A stretch of DNA of 64,000 nucleotides from Paracoccus sulfuroxidans (GTDB taxonomy: Bacteria; Pseudomonadota; Alphaproteobacteria; Rhodobacterales; Rhodobacteraceae). Below, piece after piece: positions 26,423 through 34,091 of this stretch. Each line of letters begins with the position of its first letter. The stretch's first letter is position 1. The translations under genes and the position numbers were made by a program. The notes beneath the pieces are model-generated. The model made no database searches and was not told the origin of the DNA. It saw only the letters and a list, made by a program, of their open reading frames with translations. The stretch covers positions 310,001-374,000 of the forward strand of contig NZ_VLKU01000002.1 of the NCBI RefSeq assembly GCF_007830335.1, read 5' to 3'.

Positions 26423-26937
26423 TCATCCGGCCCGAGCTTGTCCAGCGCTTCCGTCCCTGGACCGAGCTTGCGTCGGCGCTGGCCGTGCTGGCCTTCGGGC
26501 TTTGGGTGTTCTCGCTGGGCGGCTGGCTGTTCTGGCCTCTGGGCGTGCTGATCGTCGCTGTCGCCGCCGTCTGGGCCAATGACGCGCGCCGCCGCAGGCG
26601 CTTCCTGCAGGACCAGACCGGCATCGGCGTGGTCGAGCTGGACGAGGGCGCGATCCGCTATCTGTCCCCGCACCGGTTTCTGGGCGGTGAGATCGCCCTG
26701 CGCGACCTGAACGAGATCCGCCTGATGCGGCTCAACGGCCATCTGCACTGGCGGCTGAAAAGCATGGCGGGCGAGGCGCTGCTGATCCCGGTTGATGCCG
26801 CCGGGGCGCATCGGCTGGCCGATGCCTTCGCGACCCTTCCGGGCCTCGATATGGGCCGGGTCTCGCGTGCGCTCGCGCAGGATTCCCCCAATTTGCAGAC
26901 TGTTTGGACGAGAGGCGGGCAGACCCGCTTGACTTGA
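26419..26937 (+). CDS. Small membrane protein of unknown function
   Basis: A 172-residue protein beginning at a GTG that overlaps the acetyltransferase stop. Two closely spaced hydrophobic helices (about 16-50) precede an Arg-rich stretch and a soluble beta-rich domain, giving a likely cytoplasmic C-terminal domain (PH-like in appearance, not proven). It sits between dapE/GNAT and gshA. I do not recognise a named family. Confidence 0.7.
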   Translation: MIIRPELVQRFRPWTELASALAVLAFGLWVFSLGGWLFWPLGVLIVAVAAVWANDARRRRRFLQDQTGIGVVELDEGAIRYLSPHRFLGGEIALRDLNEIRLMRLNGHLHWRLKSMAGEALLIPVDAAGAHRLADAFATLPGLDMGRVSRALAQDSPNLQTVWTRGGQTRLT

Positions 26938-26986
26938 TCCTCTGGTATTGCCACCTGTGACCTTCACGGCGAAAGAAAGGCCTCCG

Positions 26987-28357
26987 ATGTCCATTCCCCA
27001 GCAGGGCGGCGGCCCGATCGAACACAGCGACCAGCTTGCCGAATATATCTCGTCGGGGGAAAAACCCCGCGAGGATTGGCGCATCGGCACCGAGCACGAG
27101 AAGTTCGGCTATCGCAAGGATGACCTGAAGCCCCTGCCCTATGAGGGACCGACCTCGATCAAGGCCATGCTGGAAGGCATCGGCCAGCGCTTCGGCTGGG
27201 ACCCGGTTCTTGAGGGCGAGAATATCATCGGCCTGCAGAAGGACGGCGCGAACGTCAGCCTTGAGCCCGGCGGCCAGCTGGAACTCTCGGGCGCGCCGGT
27301 CGAAACCATCCACCAGACCTGCGATGAGGTGAACGCCCATCTGGCCGAGGTGAAATCCGTGGCCGATGACATGGGCGCAGGCTTCATCGGTCTGGGTGCC
27401 GCGCCGATCTGGCATCAGGACGAAATGCCGATGATGCCCAAGGGCCGCTATCGGCTGATGACCGATTACATGGACAGCGTCGGCACGCTGGGCAAGCAGA
27501 TGATGTACCGCACCTGCACCGTGCAGGTGAACCTCGACTTCGCGTCCGAGGCCGACATGGTCCAGAAGATGCGCGTGGCGCTGGCGCTGCAGCCGGTGGC
27601 GACGGCGCTGTTTGCGAACTCGCCCTTCCTCGACGGCAAGCCCAATGGCATGAAAAGCTGGCGGGCGCATATCTGGCAGAACCTCGATGAGGCCCGCACC
27701 GGCATGCTGCCCTTCGTCTTCCAGGACGGGTTCGGCTATGAGGCCTGGGTCAACTATGTCCTCGATGTGCCGATGTATTTCGTCTATCGCGACGGCAAAT
27801 ACATCAACGCGCTTGGCCAGAGCTTCCGCGACTTCCTGAAGGGCAAGCTGCCCGCGCTGCCGGGCGAAGTGCCGACCCTGTCGGATTGGGCCGACCACAT
27901 GACCACCGTCTTCCCCGAAGCGCGGGTCAAGAAATTCATCGAGATGCGCGGCGCCGATGGCGGCCCCTGGCGGCGGCTTTGCGCCCTGCCCGCGCTTTGG
28001 GTCGGGCTGATCTATGATCAGGGCGCGCTGGATGCGGCCACCGATCTGATCAAGGGCTGGACGGCCGAGCAGCGCGAAGGGCTGCGCCGCGCCGCGGGCA
28101 AGGACGCGCTGCAGGGCGAATTCGACGGGCTGAAGCTGCATGACATCGCCCGCGAGGTTCTGGAGATTGCCGAGGCCGGGCTGAAAGCCCGTGCCAAGCC
28201 CGGCGCAGGCGGTCTGGTCCCGGATGAGACGCATTTCCTGAACGCGCTGAAGGAAAGCGTCGCCACCGGCCGTGTCCCCGCCGATGAGCTTCTGGCGAAG
28301 TATCACGGCGAATGGCATGGCGATCTCAGCAAGATCTACGCCGAATACAGCTATTGA
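26987..28357 (+). CDS. gshA: Glutamate-cysteine ligase
   Basis: A 456-residue class II (plant/alphaproteobacterial type) ligase that makes gamma-glutamylcysteine, the first step of glutathione synthesis. Conserved blocks include R-I-G-T-E-H-E-K-F-G, L-E-P-G-G-Q-L-E-L-S-G and M-Y-R-T-C-T-V-Q-V-N-L-D. The ATG at 26987 follows a GAAAGAAAGG ribosome site. The gene ends at a strong terminator and has its own start region, so it is probably a single-gene unit or the end of the dapE operon. gshB is not in the window. Confidence 0.95.
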   Translation: MSIPQQGGGPIEHSDQLAEYISSGEKPREDWRIGTEHEKFGYRKDDLKPLPYEGPTSIKAMLEGIGQRFGWDPVLEGENIIGLQKDGANVSLEPGGQLELSGAPVETIHQTCDEVNAHLAEVKSVADDMGAGFIGLGAAPIWHQDEMPMMPKGRYRLMTDYMDSVGTLGKQMMYRTCTVQVNLDFASEADMVQKMRVALALQPVATALFANSPFLDGKPNGMKSWRAHIWQNLDEARTGMLPFVFQDGFGYEAWVNYVLDVPMYFVYRDGKYINALGQSFRDFLKGKLPALPGEVPTLSDWADHMTTVFPEARVKKFIEMRGADGGPWRRLCALPALWVGLIYDQGALDAATDLIKGWTAEQREGLRRAAGKDALQGEFDGLKLHDIAREVLEIAEAGLKARAKPGAGGLVPDETHFLNALKESVATGRVPADELLAKYHGEWHGDLSKIYAEYSY

Positions 28358-28363
28358 AATGCC

Positions 28364-28393
28364 AAAGGGCCGGGGATCACCCGGCCCTTTTCG
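28364..28393 (+). terminator. Intrinsic terminator of gshA
   Basis: An 11-bp stem AAAGGGCCGGG/CCCGGCCCTTT (28364-28374 with 28380-28390), loop GATCA, T run after it. Confidence 0.9.
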
Positions 28394-28420
28394 CATCTTG
28401 CGGCCTGAGCCTGCGGACGG

Positions 28421-28831
28421 TCAGACGATGTCCGTCGTAGGCGCGCGGCGGCTGTTCATGAAATCATCGAACTCGGCCTTGTCCTTGGCCTCGCGCAGCT
28501 TGCGCAGGAAGGCTAGGAATTCGGTATGCTCGTCCTCCAGCCGCTTCAGCGTCTCGTCACGATAGGCGTCGAAGGCGCTGTTCCCGGTGCTGCCCGAGAA
28601 GTTCTGACGGCTGCGGAATTCACTGTTGCGATGACGGCAGGAAAACATGCGTTTGCTCCAGATCATGTAACCAAGGATCGCCAGTCCCACGGGCCAGGCA
28701 AAGACGAAGCCAAGGATCATCGCAATGATCCAGGCCGGTTTCCCGCGCTCGTCCAGCCAATCGCGCACGCCTGCCAACGCAGAGCTGACACGGTCCATGA
28801 GCGACTGACGCGGAGCCAGTGATGTATTCAT
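28421..28831 (-). CDS. DUF2852 membrane protein
   Basis: A 136-residue protein with one or two membrane helices (about 32-58, A-W-I-I-A-M-I-L-G-F) followed by a charged coiled-coil tail containing F-D-A-Y-R-D-E-T-L-K-R-L-E-D-E. This is the pattern of DUF2852 proteins, which are common in alphaproteobacteria and have no known role. It is followed convergently by gshA and has its own promoter region at 28832-28910. Confidence 0.8.
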   Translation of the reverse strand: MNTSLAPRQSLMDRVSSALAGVRDWLDERGKPAWIIAMILGFVFAWPVGLAILGYMIWSKRMFSCRHRNSEFRSRQNFSGSTGNSAFDAYRDETLKRLEDEHTEFLAFLRKLREAKDKAEFDDFMNSRRAPTTDIV

Positions 28832-28918
28832 CTCGGTCCCTTTCCAATGTGAATGTTAATCACATTTACATATGTGGAGAAAGCACCCCCTCCGTTCAAT
28901 CCCCCGCCTGCAAAAAAA

Positions 28919-29530
28919 TCACTCGGGGATGACGCCCAGCCCGCGCAGATAGATCAGCACGCCGCTTTCCAGCATATCCGAGGGCGAAATCGGCGAACGT
29001 CCGCCGGGTTTGCCACGCCCAAACAGCTCGACCACGCCATGGCTCATGGCCCAGATGTGATTGGCGACCATGCCCGCAGGCGGGCGGCGGTCGGCGGGCA
29101 GGCGCTTGAACAGCGCCTCAGCCCCGCGCAGCAGGACGCTTTGCGCTCGGTCGCTGGCCTGCGCCAGCGCCGGGTTTCCTGCAATCGAGATGCCGGATTC
29201 AAACATCGCGATATAAAGCCCGCGCCGTTCGGCGGCGAAGGTCAGATAGGCCTGCCCCATGCGCAGGAAGGCCGAAAGGGCCGAGGGCTGGCCTTCGCCG
29301 AAGGCCGCCTCCAGCCGTTCCGAGAATTCGACGTAACCCTGCCGGGCGACCTCTTCCAGCAGATCATCCTTGCCGGTGAAATGGCGATAGGGGGCGGCGG
29401 CGCTGACGCCCGCCAGCCGCGCGGCCTCGGCCAGGGTGAAGGCCTGAGGGCCCTGCTCTTCGATCAGCCGCGTCGTCGCGTCGACCAGAGCCTGGCGCAG
29501 ATTGCCATGGTGATAAGAACTGCGGGCCAC
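28919..29530 (-). CDS. TetR/AcrR family transcriptional regulator
   Basis: A 203-residue repressor-type protein. The N-terminal helix-turn-helix (about 9-55) contains F-T-L-A-E-A-A-R-L-A-G-V-S and A-P-Y-R-H-F, followed by a ligand-binding helical domain with the I-W-A-M-S-H-G-V pattern of the WHG-type C-terminal domain. It starts only 9 bases after the HPr stop codon on the same strand, so it is likely the last gene of the hprK-rapZ-EIIA-HPr operon. Its ligand is unknown. Confidence 0.88.
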   Translation of the reverse strand: MARSSYHHGNLRQALVDATTRLIEEQGPQAFTLAEAARLAGVSAAAPYRHFTGKDDLLEEVARQGYVEFSERLEAAFGEGQPSALSAFLRMGQAYLTFAAERRGLYIAMFESGISIAGNPALAQASDRAQSVLLRGAEALFKRLPADRRPPAGMVANHIWAMSHGVVELFGRGKPGGRSPISPSDMLESGVLIYLRGLGVIPE

Positions 29531-29539
29531 GTCGTGGCC

Positions 29540-29833
29540 TTACATGCCTTCGCCGAAATAATCTCCGACAAGCTCGGTCAGGGCATCGGCCAGCTCTTTC
29601 GCCTGCGCCCCGGTGGTGGTCACGCGAATGCTGGTGCCGCGCGGCGCGGCCAGCATCAGCAAGCCCATGATGGAATCGCCCGAGACGCTGATCCCGTCCT
29701 TTTCGACCGTGGCCTTGGCATCGAAACGCTCGACCGTTTCAACGAATTTGGCGCTGGCACGGGCGTGCAGGCCTTTTTCATTGATGATGGCAAGGTCGCG
29801 GGTGATGGGGCCGTGGATCAGGGCTTCGTTCAT
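29540..29833 (-). CDS. ptsH: HPr-like phosphocarrier (PTS)
   Basis: A 97-residue HPr/NPr protein. The phosphorylated histidine is His23 in G-L-H-A-R-A-S, and the regulatory serine used by HPr kinase is Ser54 in S-G-D-S-I-M-G-L-L. Both are present, so the protein can be modified by enzyme I and by the HprK encoded upstream. It overlaps the EIIA gene by four bases. No sugar permease is present, which fits a purely regulatory PTS. Confidence 0.93.
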   Translation of the reverse strand: MNEALIHGPITRDLAIINEKGLHARASAKFVETVERFDAKATVEKDGISVSGDSIMGLLMLAAPRGTSIRVTTTGAQAKELADALTELVGDYFGEGM

Positions 29834-30255
29834 GAGACAGCGCGATTGGGAATGGACAGGACTTCGGCGGGATCGACATCGTAACTATTGATGTACTTGC
29901 GCCCGGCGTCCTTGGCCAGCGCCACGGCATCGCGCACCGGAAGTTTGCGGGATTTCGCCAGTTTGACCAGCATGGGCAGGTTGGCGCCATAAAGGATCGA
30001 CCTGTTGCGCGCGGCACAGGCCATCAGCGACAGGTTCGAGGGCGACCCGCCGAACAGATCCGTCACCACGACGACCCCGTCGCCGGTATCGACCGAGTCA
30101 GCGGCGGCACAGATTTCCGCCTGCTTCTGGCTTCGGTCATGGTCTTCTTCAATGGTTACGGCACGAATGCCGCGTTGCGGTCCCACTACATGTTCGACGG
30201 CGGCGAGATATTCCCGCGCCAATCCACCATGAGCCACAATGACAATTCCGATCAA
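29830..30255 (-). CDS. PTS EIIA component, mannose family
   Basis: A 141-residue EIIA of the mannose/fructose/sorbose type. The phosphorylated His is in I-V-A-H-G-G (His9 with the start chosen here), and the later V-V-V-T-D-L-F-G-G-S-P-S-N is diagnostic. The start is uncertain: TTG at 30255 gives the family-typical M-I-G-I-V; GTG at 30264 and a TTG at 30285 that overlaps the rapZ stop are alternatives. It acts without a cognate IIB/IIC, as in other alphaproteobacterial regulatory PTS operons. Confidence 0.88.
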   Translation of the reverse strand: MIGIVIVAHGGLAREYLAAVEHVVGPQRGIRAVTIEEDHDRSQKQAEICAAADSVDTGDGVVVVTDLFGGSPSNLSLMACAARNRSILYGANLPMLVKLAKSRKLPVRDAVALAKDAGRKYINSYDVDPAEVLSIPNRAVS

Positions 30256-30281
30256 TCGACCCACCACACATCGATAGCCGA

Positions 30282-31232
30282 TCAAGCCTGCGCGTCTGCG
30301 GTACGGTTCTTTTCGTCCACCGGTGCCGGCGCCTTCTCTCGGCGTTCAAGTTCCCTATGCCTAATTGACACCTGCCACCCCTCATTAGCAAGCGCATCGG
30401 CCATTTTTTCAGCAGTTGTGACGGAACGATGTTGCCCTCCGGTACAGCCGAATCCGATCGCAACATGCGCTTTCCCCTCCTGTACATGTGCAGGAAGCGT
30501 GAAAAGTATCAAATCGCGCACTTTCGTGAAGAATTCCTCGAACCGGGGGTCCGCCATCACATATTCCTGCACTGCAGCATTTCTGCCATCAAGCGGGCGC
30601 AATTCGGGCTTCCAATGGGGATTCGCAAGGAAGCGACAGTCGAACATCATGTCCACGCCACGCGGCACCCCTCGCTTGTACGAGAAGGACTGGACCGAGA
30701 CCGTCAGCACCCGCCCCTGCCGCGCATCGAACCACAGCGCCAGTTCCGCCTTGAGGTCGTGCGGCGACAGCTCGGTCGTGTCGACCAGCACATCGGCGCG
30801 GGTGCGGATCGGCCGCAGCATGTCATGCTCCAGCATGATCGCATCCTGGGGCGAGCCTTCGGCCGACAGCGGGTGGCGCCTGCGCGTTTCATTGTAGCGC
30901 AGCATCAGCTGTTCGGTCGAACAGTCCAGATACAGCACCTCCAGCGCGTAATCGGGCGTGCGCGTCAGCCGGTCGATCAGCTCGATCAGGTTCGCGACCG
31001 AGAAGTCGCGGTTGCGCACGTCGATGCCAAGCGCCAGCGGCACCGGGCGCACCGGACCGTCCAGAAGGCGCGGGATCAGGCTGATGGGCAGGTTGTCGAT
31101 GGATTCGAACCCCAGATCCTCCAGCACGTTGATCGCCGTCGACCGGCCGGCGCCCGAAGGCCCGGTGACCAGCACAACCCTTTGCGCGCCATAGCTGCTG
31201 ATCGCGTTGTCCATGTCTGAATGTCCCGTCAC
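30282..31232 (-). CDS. rapZ: RNase adapter protein RapZ (P-loop, YvcJ family)
   Basis: A 316-residue nucleotide-binding protein. Walker A is G-P-S-G-A-G-R-S-T at 24-32 and the family segment D-N-L-P-I-S-L-I follows. The C-terminal [13 protein letters not shown] signature is complete. In enterobacteria RapZ guides small RNAs of amino-sugar synthesis to RNase E; in alphaproteobacteria the partner RNAs are not established. The GTG at 31232 overlaps the hprK stop; an ATG at 31214 is an alternative. Confidence 0.92.
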   Translation of the reverse strand: MTGHSDMDNAISSYGAQRVVLVTGPSGAGRSTAINVLEDLGFESIDNLPISLIPRLLDGPVRPVPLALGIDVRNRDFSVANLIELIDRLTRTPDYALEVLYLDCSTEQLMLRYNETRRRHPLSAEGSPQDAIMLEHDMLRPIRTRADVLVDTTELSPHDLKAELALWFDARQGRVLTVSVQSFSYKRGVPRGVDMMFDCRFLANPHWKPELRPLDGRNAAVQEYVMADPRFEEFFTKVRDLILFTLPAHVQEGKAHVAIGFGCTGGQHRSVTTAEKMADALANEGWQVSIRHRELERREKAPAPVDEKNRTADAQA

Positions 31233-31654
31233 GGCCTGTGCGCGTCGTCAATGCGCCCACCGGCCAGATATTGCAGCAATGCACTGCATAAATGCGCTCT
31301 CTCGGCCCCAAGAACAAGGGGCAGCTCAAGGCCCAGCAGCGGGTGAAGATGGTGCGGCGGCAGACGTTCGGGCTCGGACCGGTCCAGATCGACGACCAGT
31401 GCCAGCGGGACGGGTCCCGAGGCCACCGCGCCCAGAATGCCCACGCCCCGCGCCTCGATCTGGCCCCGGATCGTGGCGGGCGCATCGGCCATGATCCGGT
31501 CCCCCTCGCGCACCAGCACCGTCCGGTCATCGGCGACCAGCCCCGCGCCAAGCGCCATCATGTCAAGCGCCAGCGTCGACTTCCCCGCGCCCGAGCGGCC
31601 CAGAATCAACAGCCCCCTGCCCCGAAGCTCAACGCAGGACGCGTGCACGATCAT
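31229..31654 (-). CDS. hprK: Short-form HPr kinase/phosphorylase
   Basis: A 141-residue catalytic-domain-only HprK, the form usual in alphaproteobacteria, which lacks the N-terminal domain of Gram-positive enzymes. Walker A is G-R-S-G-A-G-K-S-T at 19-27, and the HprK signature appears as E-A-R-G-V-G-I-L. It phosphorylates the seryl site of HPr. It heads the operon with rapZ, EIIA, HPr and a TetR gene and is divergent from pckA. A perfect ribosome-binding sequence lies six bases upstream. Confidence 0.92.
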   Translation of the reverse strand: MIVHASCVELRGRGLLILGRSGAGKSTLALDMMALGAGLVADDRTVLVREGDRIMADAPATIRGQIEARGVGILGAVASGPVPLALVVDLDRSEPERLPPHHLHPLLGLELPLVLGAERAHLCSALLQYLAGGRIDDAHRP

Positions 31655-31660
31655 CTTCGA

Positions 31661-31669
31661 ATCACCTCC
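31661..31669 (-). promoter_or_regulatory. Full-length Shine-Dalgarno sequence of hprK
   Basis: On the minus strand GGAGGTGAT is a 9-base match to the 3' end of 16S rRNA, ending six bases before the hprK ATG. Few other genes in the window have a match this long, so it both fixes the start and predicts strong translation. Confidence 0.8.
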
Positions 31670-31748
31670 GCAACCTTTGGGCGAAAATCCTGAGGCCCAC
31701 CCCGTCCGCGATAGTTTTCGCCTTGCGTCCGGGCTTGGCGCAGAATGA

Positions 31749-31776
31749 TTGCGCTAAACACTTATGGTTGCGCTAA
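31749..31776. promoter_or_regulatory. Tandem TTGCGCTAA sites upstream of pckA
   Basis: Two exact copies of TTGCGCTAA (31749-31757 and 31768-31776) start 19 bases apart, about two helical turns. The second lies in GGTTGCGCTAACC, a near-palindrome with a GCGC core like LacI-family operators. They are 96-123 bases before the pckA start. Confidence 0.55.
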
Positions 31777-31871
31777 CCTGACCGCTGCCGGTCTTTCTTC
31801 GCAGAAATCCCATGCTATATCCCCGCCATGGACTGAGAGTAGTAGTCCTTTTTATGCAGGAGAAAAAGACT

Positions 31872-33470
31872 ATGGCCCAACCGCGCGTCAATCCGAACTG
31901 CCGTCTCGAAGACCAGGGGATCACGGGGCTCGGTCAGGTCCATTACAACCTGCTGGAACCGGCGCTGATCCACGCTGCGATCGAACGCAATGAAGGCAAG
32001 CTGGGCCTTGGTGGCACGTTCCTGGTCTCGACCGGCGCCTATACCGGCCGTTCGCCCAAGGACAAGCACGTCGTCCGTACCCCCTCGGTCGAGAACTCGA
32101 TCTGGTGGGAAAACAACCGCCCGATGGAGCCCGCAAAGTTCGACGTCCTCTACGCCGACATGCTGGAGCACATGAAGGGCGGCGAATATTTCGTTCAGGA
32201 CCTCTACGCCGGCGCCGATCCTGCACTGCGCCTTGACGTTCGGGTCGTCAGCGAACTGGCCTGGCACAACCTGTTCATCCGCCACTTGCTGCGCCGCCCG
32301 GAAGCCGCCGAACTGGCGACCTTCCTGCCGCAGTTCACCATCATCAACTGCCCCAGCTTCAAGGCCGATCCGGAACGCCACGGCTGCCGCAGCGAGACCG
32401 TCATCGCGATCAACTTCGACAAGAAGCTGATCCTGATCGGCAACACCCAGTATTCGGGCGAGAACAAGAAGGGCGTCTTCACCCTTCTGAACTATCTGCT
32501 GCCGGAAAAAGGCGTGATGCCGATGCACTGCTCGGCCAACCACGCGCATGGCGACAAGGACGATGTCGCGATCTTCTTCGGTCTGTCGGGCACCGGCAAG
32601 ACCACGCTCTCGGCCGATCCCTCGCGCACGCTGATCGGCGATGACGAGCATGGCTGGTCCGACAACGGCATCTTCAACTTCGAAGGCGGCTGCTACGCCA
32701 AGACCATCAACCTGTCGCCCGTGCACGAGCCCGAGATCTATGCGACCACGCATACCTTCGGCACCGTGATCGAGAACATGGTCTATGACCCCGACACGCT
32801 GGAGCTGGATTTCGAGGATAACTCGATCACCGACAACATGCGCTGCGCCTATCCGCTGGACATGATCTCGAACGCCTCGCCTGACAGCCTTGGTGGTCAG
32901 CCGAAGAACGTCATCATGCTGACCTGCGACGCTTACGGCGTGCTGCCGCCCATCGCGCGCCTGACGCCTGCGCAGGCGATGTACCACTTCCTGTCGGGCT
33001 TCACTTCGAAGACCCCGGGCACGGAAGTCGGCGTGGTTGAGCCCACCCCCACCTTCTCGACCTGTTTCGGCGCGCCCTTCATGCCGCGCCGCCCCGAGGA
33101 ATACGGCAAGCTGCTGCAAACGCGCATCGCGGAATCGGGCGCACATTGCTGGCTGGTCAACACTGGCTGGACCGGCGGCGCCTTCGGCACCGGCAAGCGC
33201 ATGCCCATCGCGGCGACCCGCGCCCTGCTGGCGGCGGCCCTTGATGGCTCGCTGAACGATGTCGAGTTCCGCAAGGACCCGAACTTCGGCTTCGAGGTTC
33301 CCATCTCGGTGCCGGGCGTCGACCCGCAGCTTCTGGACCCGCGCCAGACTTGGGCCGATGGCGAGGCCTATGACGCGCAGGCCCGCAAGCTGGTTGGCAT
33401 GTTCAGCGACAACTTCGCCCAATATGCCGACAAGATCGACGACGACGTGCGCGCCGCCTCGATCGGCTGA
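31872..33470 (+). CDS. pckA: Phosphoenolpyruvate carboxykinase (ATP)
   Basis: A 532-residue cytoplasmic enzyme that converts oxaloacetate and ATP to PEP, ADP and CO2, the entry step of gluconeogenesis. The kinase-1a P-loop [11 protein letters not shown] is intact, as are the R-S-P-K-D segment and the metal-binding H and D residues around it. The ATG at 31872 is preceded by AGGAGA at eight bases; an ATG at 31855 is possible but less well placed. It is divergent from the HprK operon, and ends at a perfect terminator. Confidence 0.96.
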   Translation: MAQPRVNPNCRLEDQGITGLGQVHYNLLEPALIHAAIERNEGKLGLGGTFLVSTGAYTGRSPKDKHVVRTPSVENSIWWENNRPMEPAKFDVLYADMLEHMKGGEYFVQDLYAGADPALRLDVRVVSELAWHNLFIRHLLRRPEAAELATFLPQFTIINCPSFKADPERHGCRSETVIAINFDKKLILIGNTQYSGENKKGVFTLLNYLLPEKGVMPMHCSANHAHGDKDDVAIFFGLSGTGKTTLSADPSRTLIGDDEHGWSDNGIFNFEGGCYAKTINLSPVHEPEIYATTHTFGTVIENMVYDPDTLELDFEDNSITDNMRCAYPLDMISNASPDSLGGQPKNVIMLTCDAYGVLPPIARLTPAQAMYHFLSGFTSKTPGTEVGVVEPTPTFSTCFGAPFMPRRPEEYGKLLQTRIAESGAHCWLVNTGWTGGAFGTGKRMPIAATRALLAAALDGSLNDVEFRKDPNFGFEVPISVPGVDPQLLDPRQTWADGEAYDAQARKLVGMFSDNFAQYADKIDDDVRAASIG

Positions 33471-33493
33471 TCGGCAAAGCGCCGAACCTTTCC

Positions 33494-33526
33494 AAAAGGG
33501 GCAGAGAGCAATCTCTGCCCCTTTTT
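33494..33526 (+). terminator. Intrinsic terminator of pckA
   Basis: A perfect 14-bp stem AAAAGGGGCAGAGA/TCTCTGCCCCTTTT (33494-33507 with 33512-33525) with a GCAA loop and T run, the strongest hairpin in the window. Confidence 0.95.
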
Positions 33527-33647
33527 CATGCGCCCATGGGCGAAAAACCGCACAGTTCAGTCCGGAGCCCGCAAATTCGCCATTGGTTGGGGATCCATTG
33601 GGCAGCGTTCGGGATTAATCCTGCGACACGTTACACGAGACACCGCA

Positions 33648-34091
33648 ATGACCCATAAATCCCGCCTCTCCTTCAATCTTCTGCTGACGGCCGCGCTTGC
33701 GGCGACGCTGGGCACGACCCTGCCTGCTGCGGCGGACGGCCGCGGGAACCGCCACGGCGACCACCGGGGTGAGCACCGTGGGAACGACCACAGGGGCAAC
33801 GACCATCGCGGCGGCAATGTCCGCTATGCCCATTGCCCGCCGGGGCTGGCGAAGAAATCGCCTGCTTGTGTACCGCCCGGTCAGGCCCGCCAGCAGGGCT
33901 ATTACGGCTATCGCCGGGGCGACATCATCCGTCGCGGCGATGTCATCGTCATCCGCGATCCGGGCCGCTATGAACTAGAGCAGCGCCGCGGCTGGGATTA
34001 CTACCGCGACGACAATCGGATCTACCGCGTCGACCGCAACACCCAGCGGATCCTTGCGGTGATGAACCTGATTCAGGCCTTCTCGAACTAA
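33648..34091 (+). CDS. Small secreted basic protein, RcnB-like C-terminus
   Basis: A 147-residue protein with a signal peptide ending at about residue 28 (P-A-A-A-D). A His/Arg/Asp/Gly segment with repeated N-D-H-R-G and G-D-H-R-G units (30-55) comes next, then C-P-P-G-L-A-K-K ending C-V-P-P-G-Q-A, and a C-terminal domain with G-D-V-I-V-I and Y-R-V-D-R-N resembling RcnB/YcfR-like periplasmic proteins. The His-rich tract could bind metal, but this is inference. It is convergent with rnr, which ends four bases inside it. Confidence 0.7.
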   Translation: MTHKSRLSFNLLLTAALAATLGTTLPAAADGRGNRHGDHRGEHRGNDHRGNDHRGGNVRYAHCPPGLAKKSPACVPPGQARQQGYYGYRRGDIIRRGDVIVIRDPGRYELEQRRGWDYYRDDNRIYRVDRNTQRILAVMNLIQAFSN

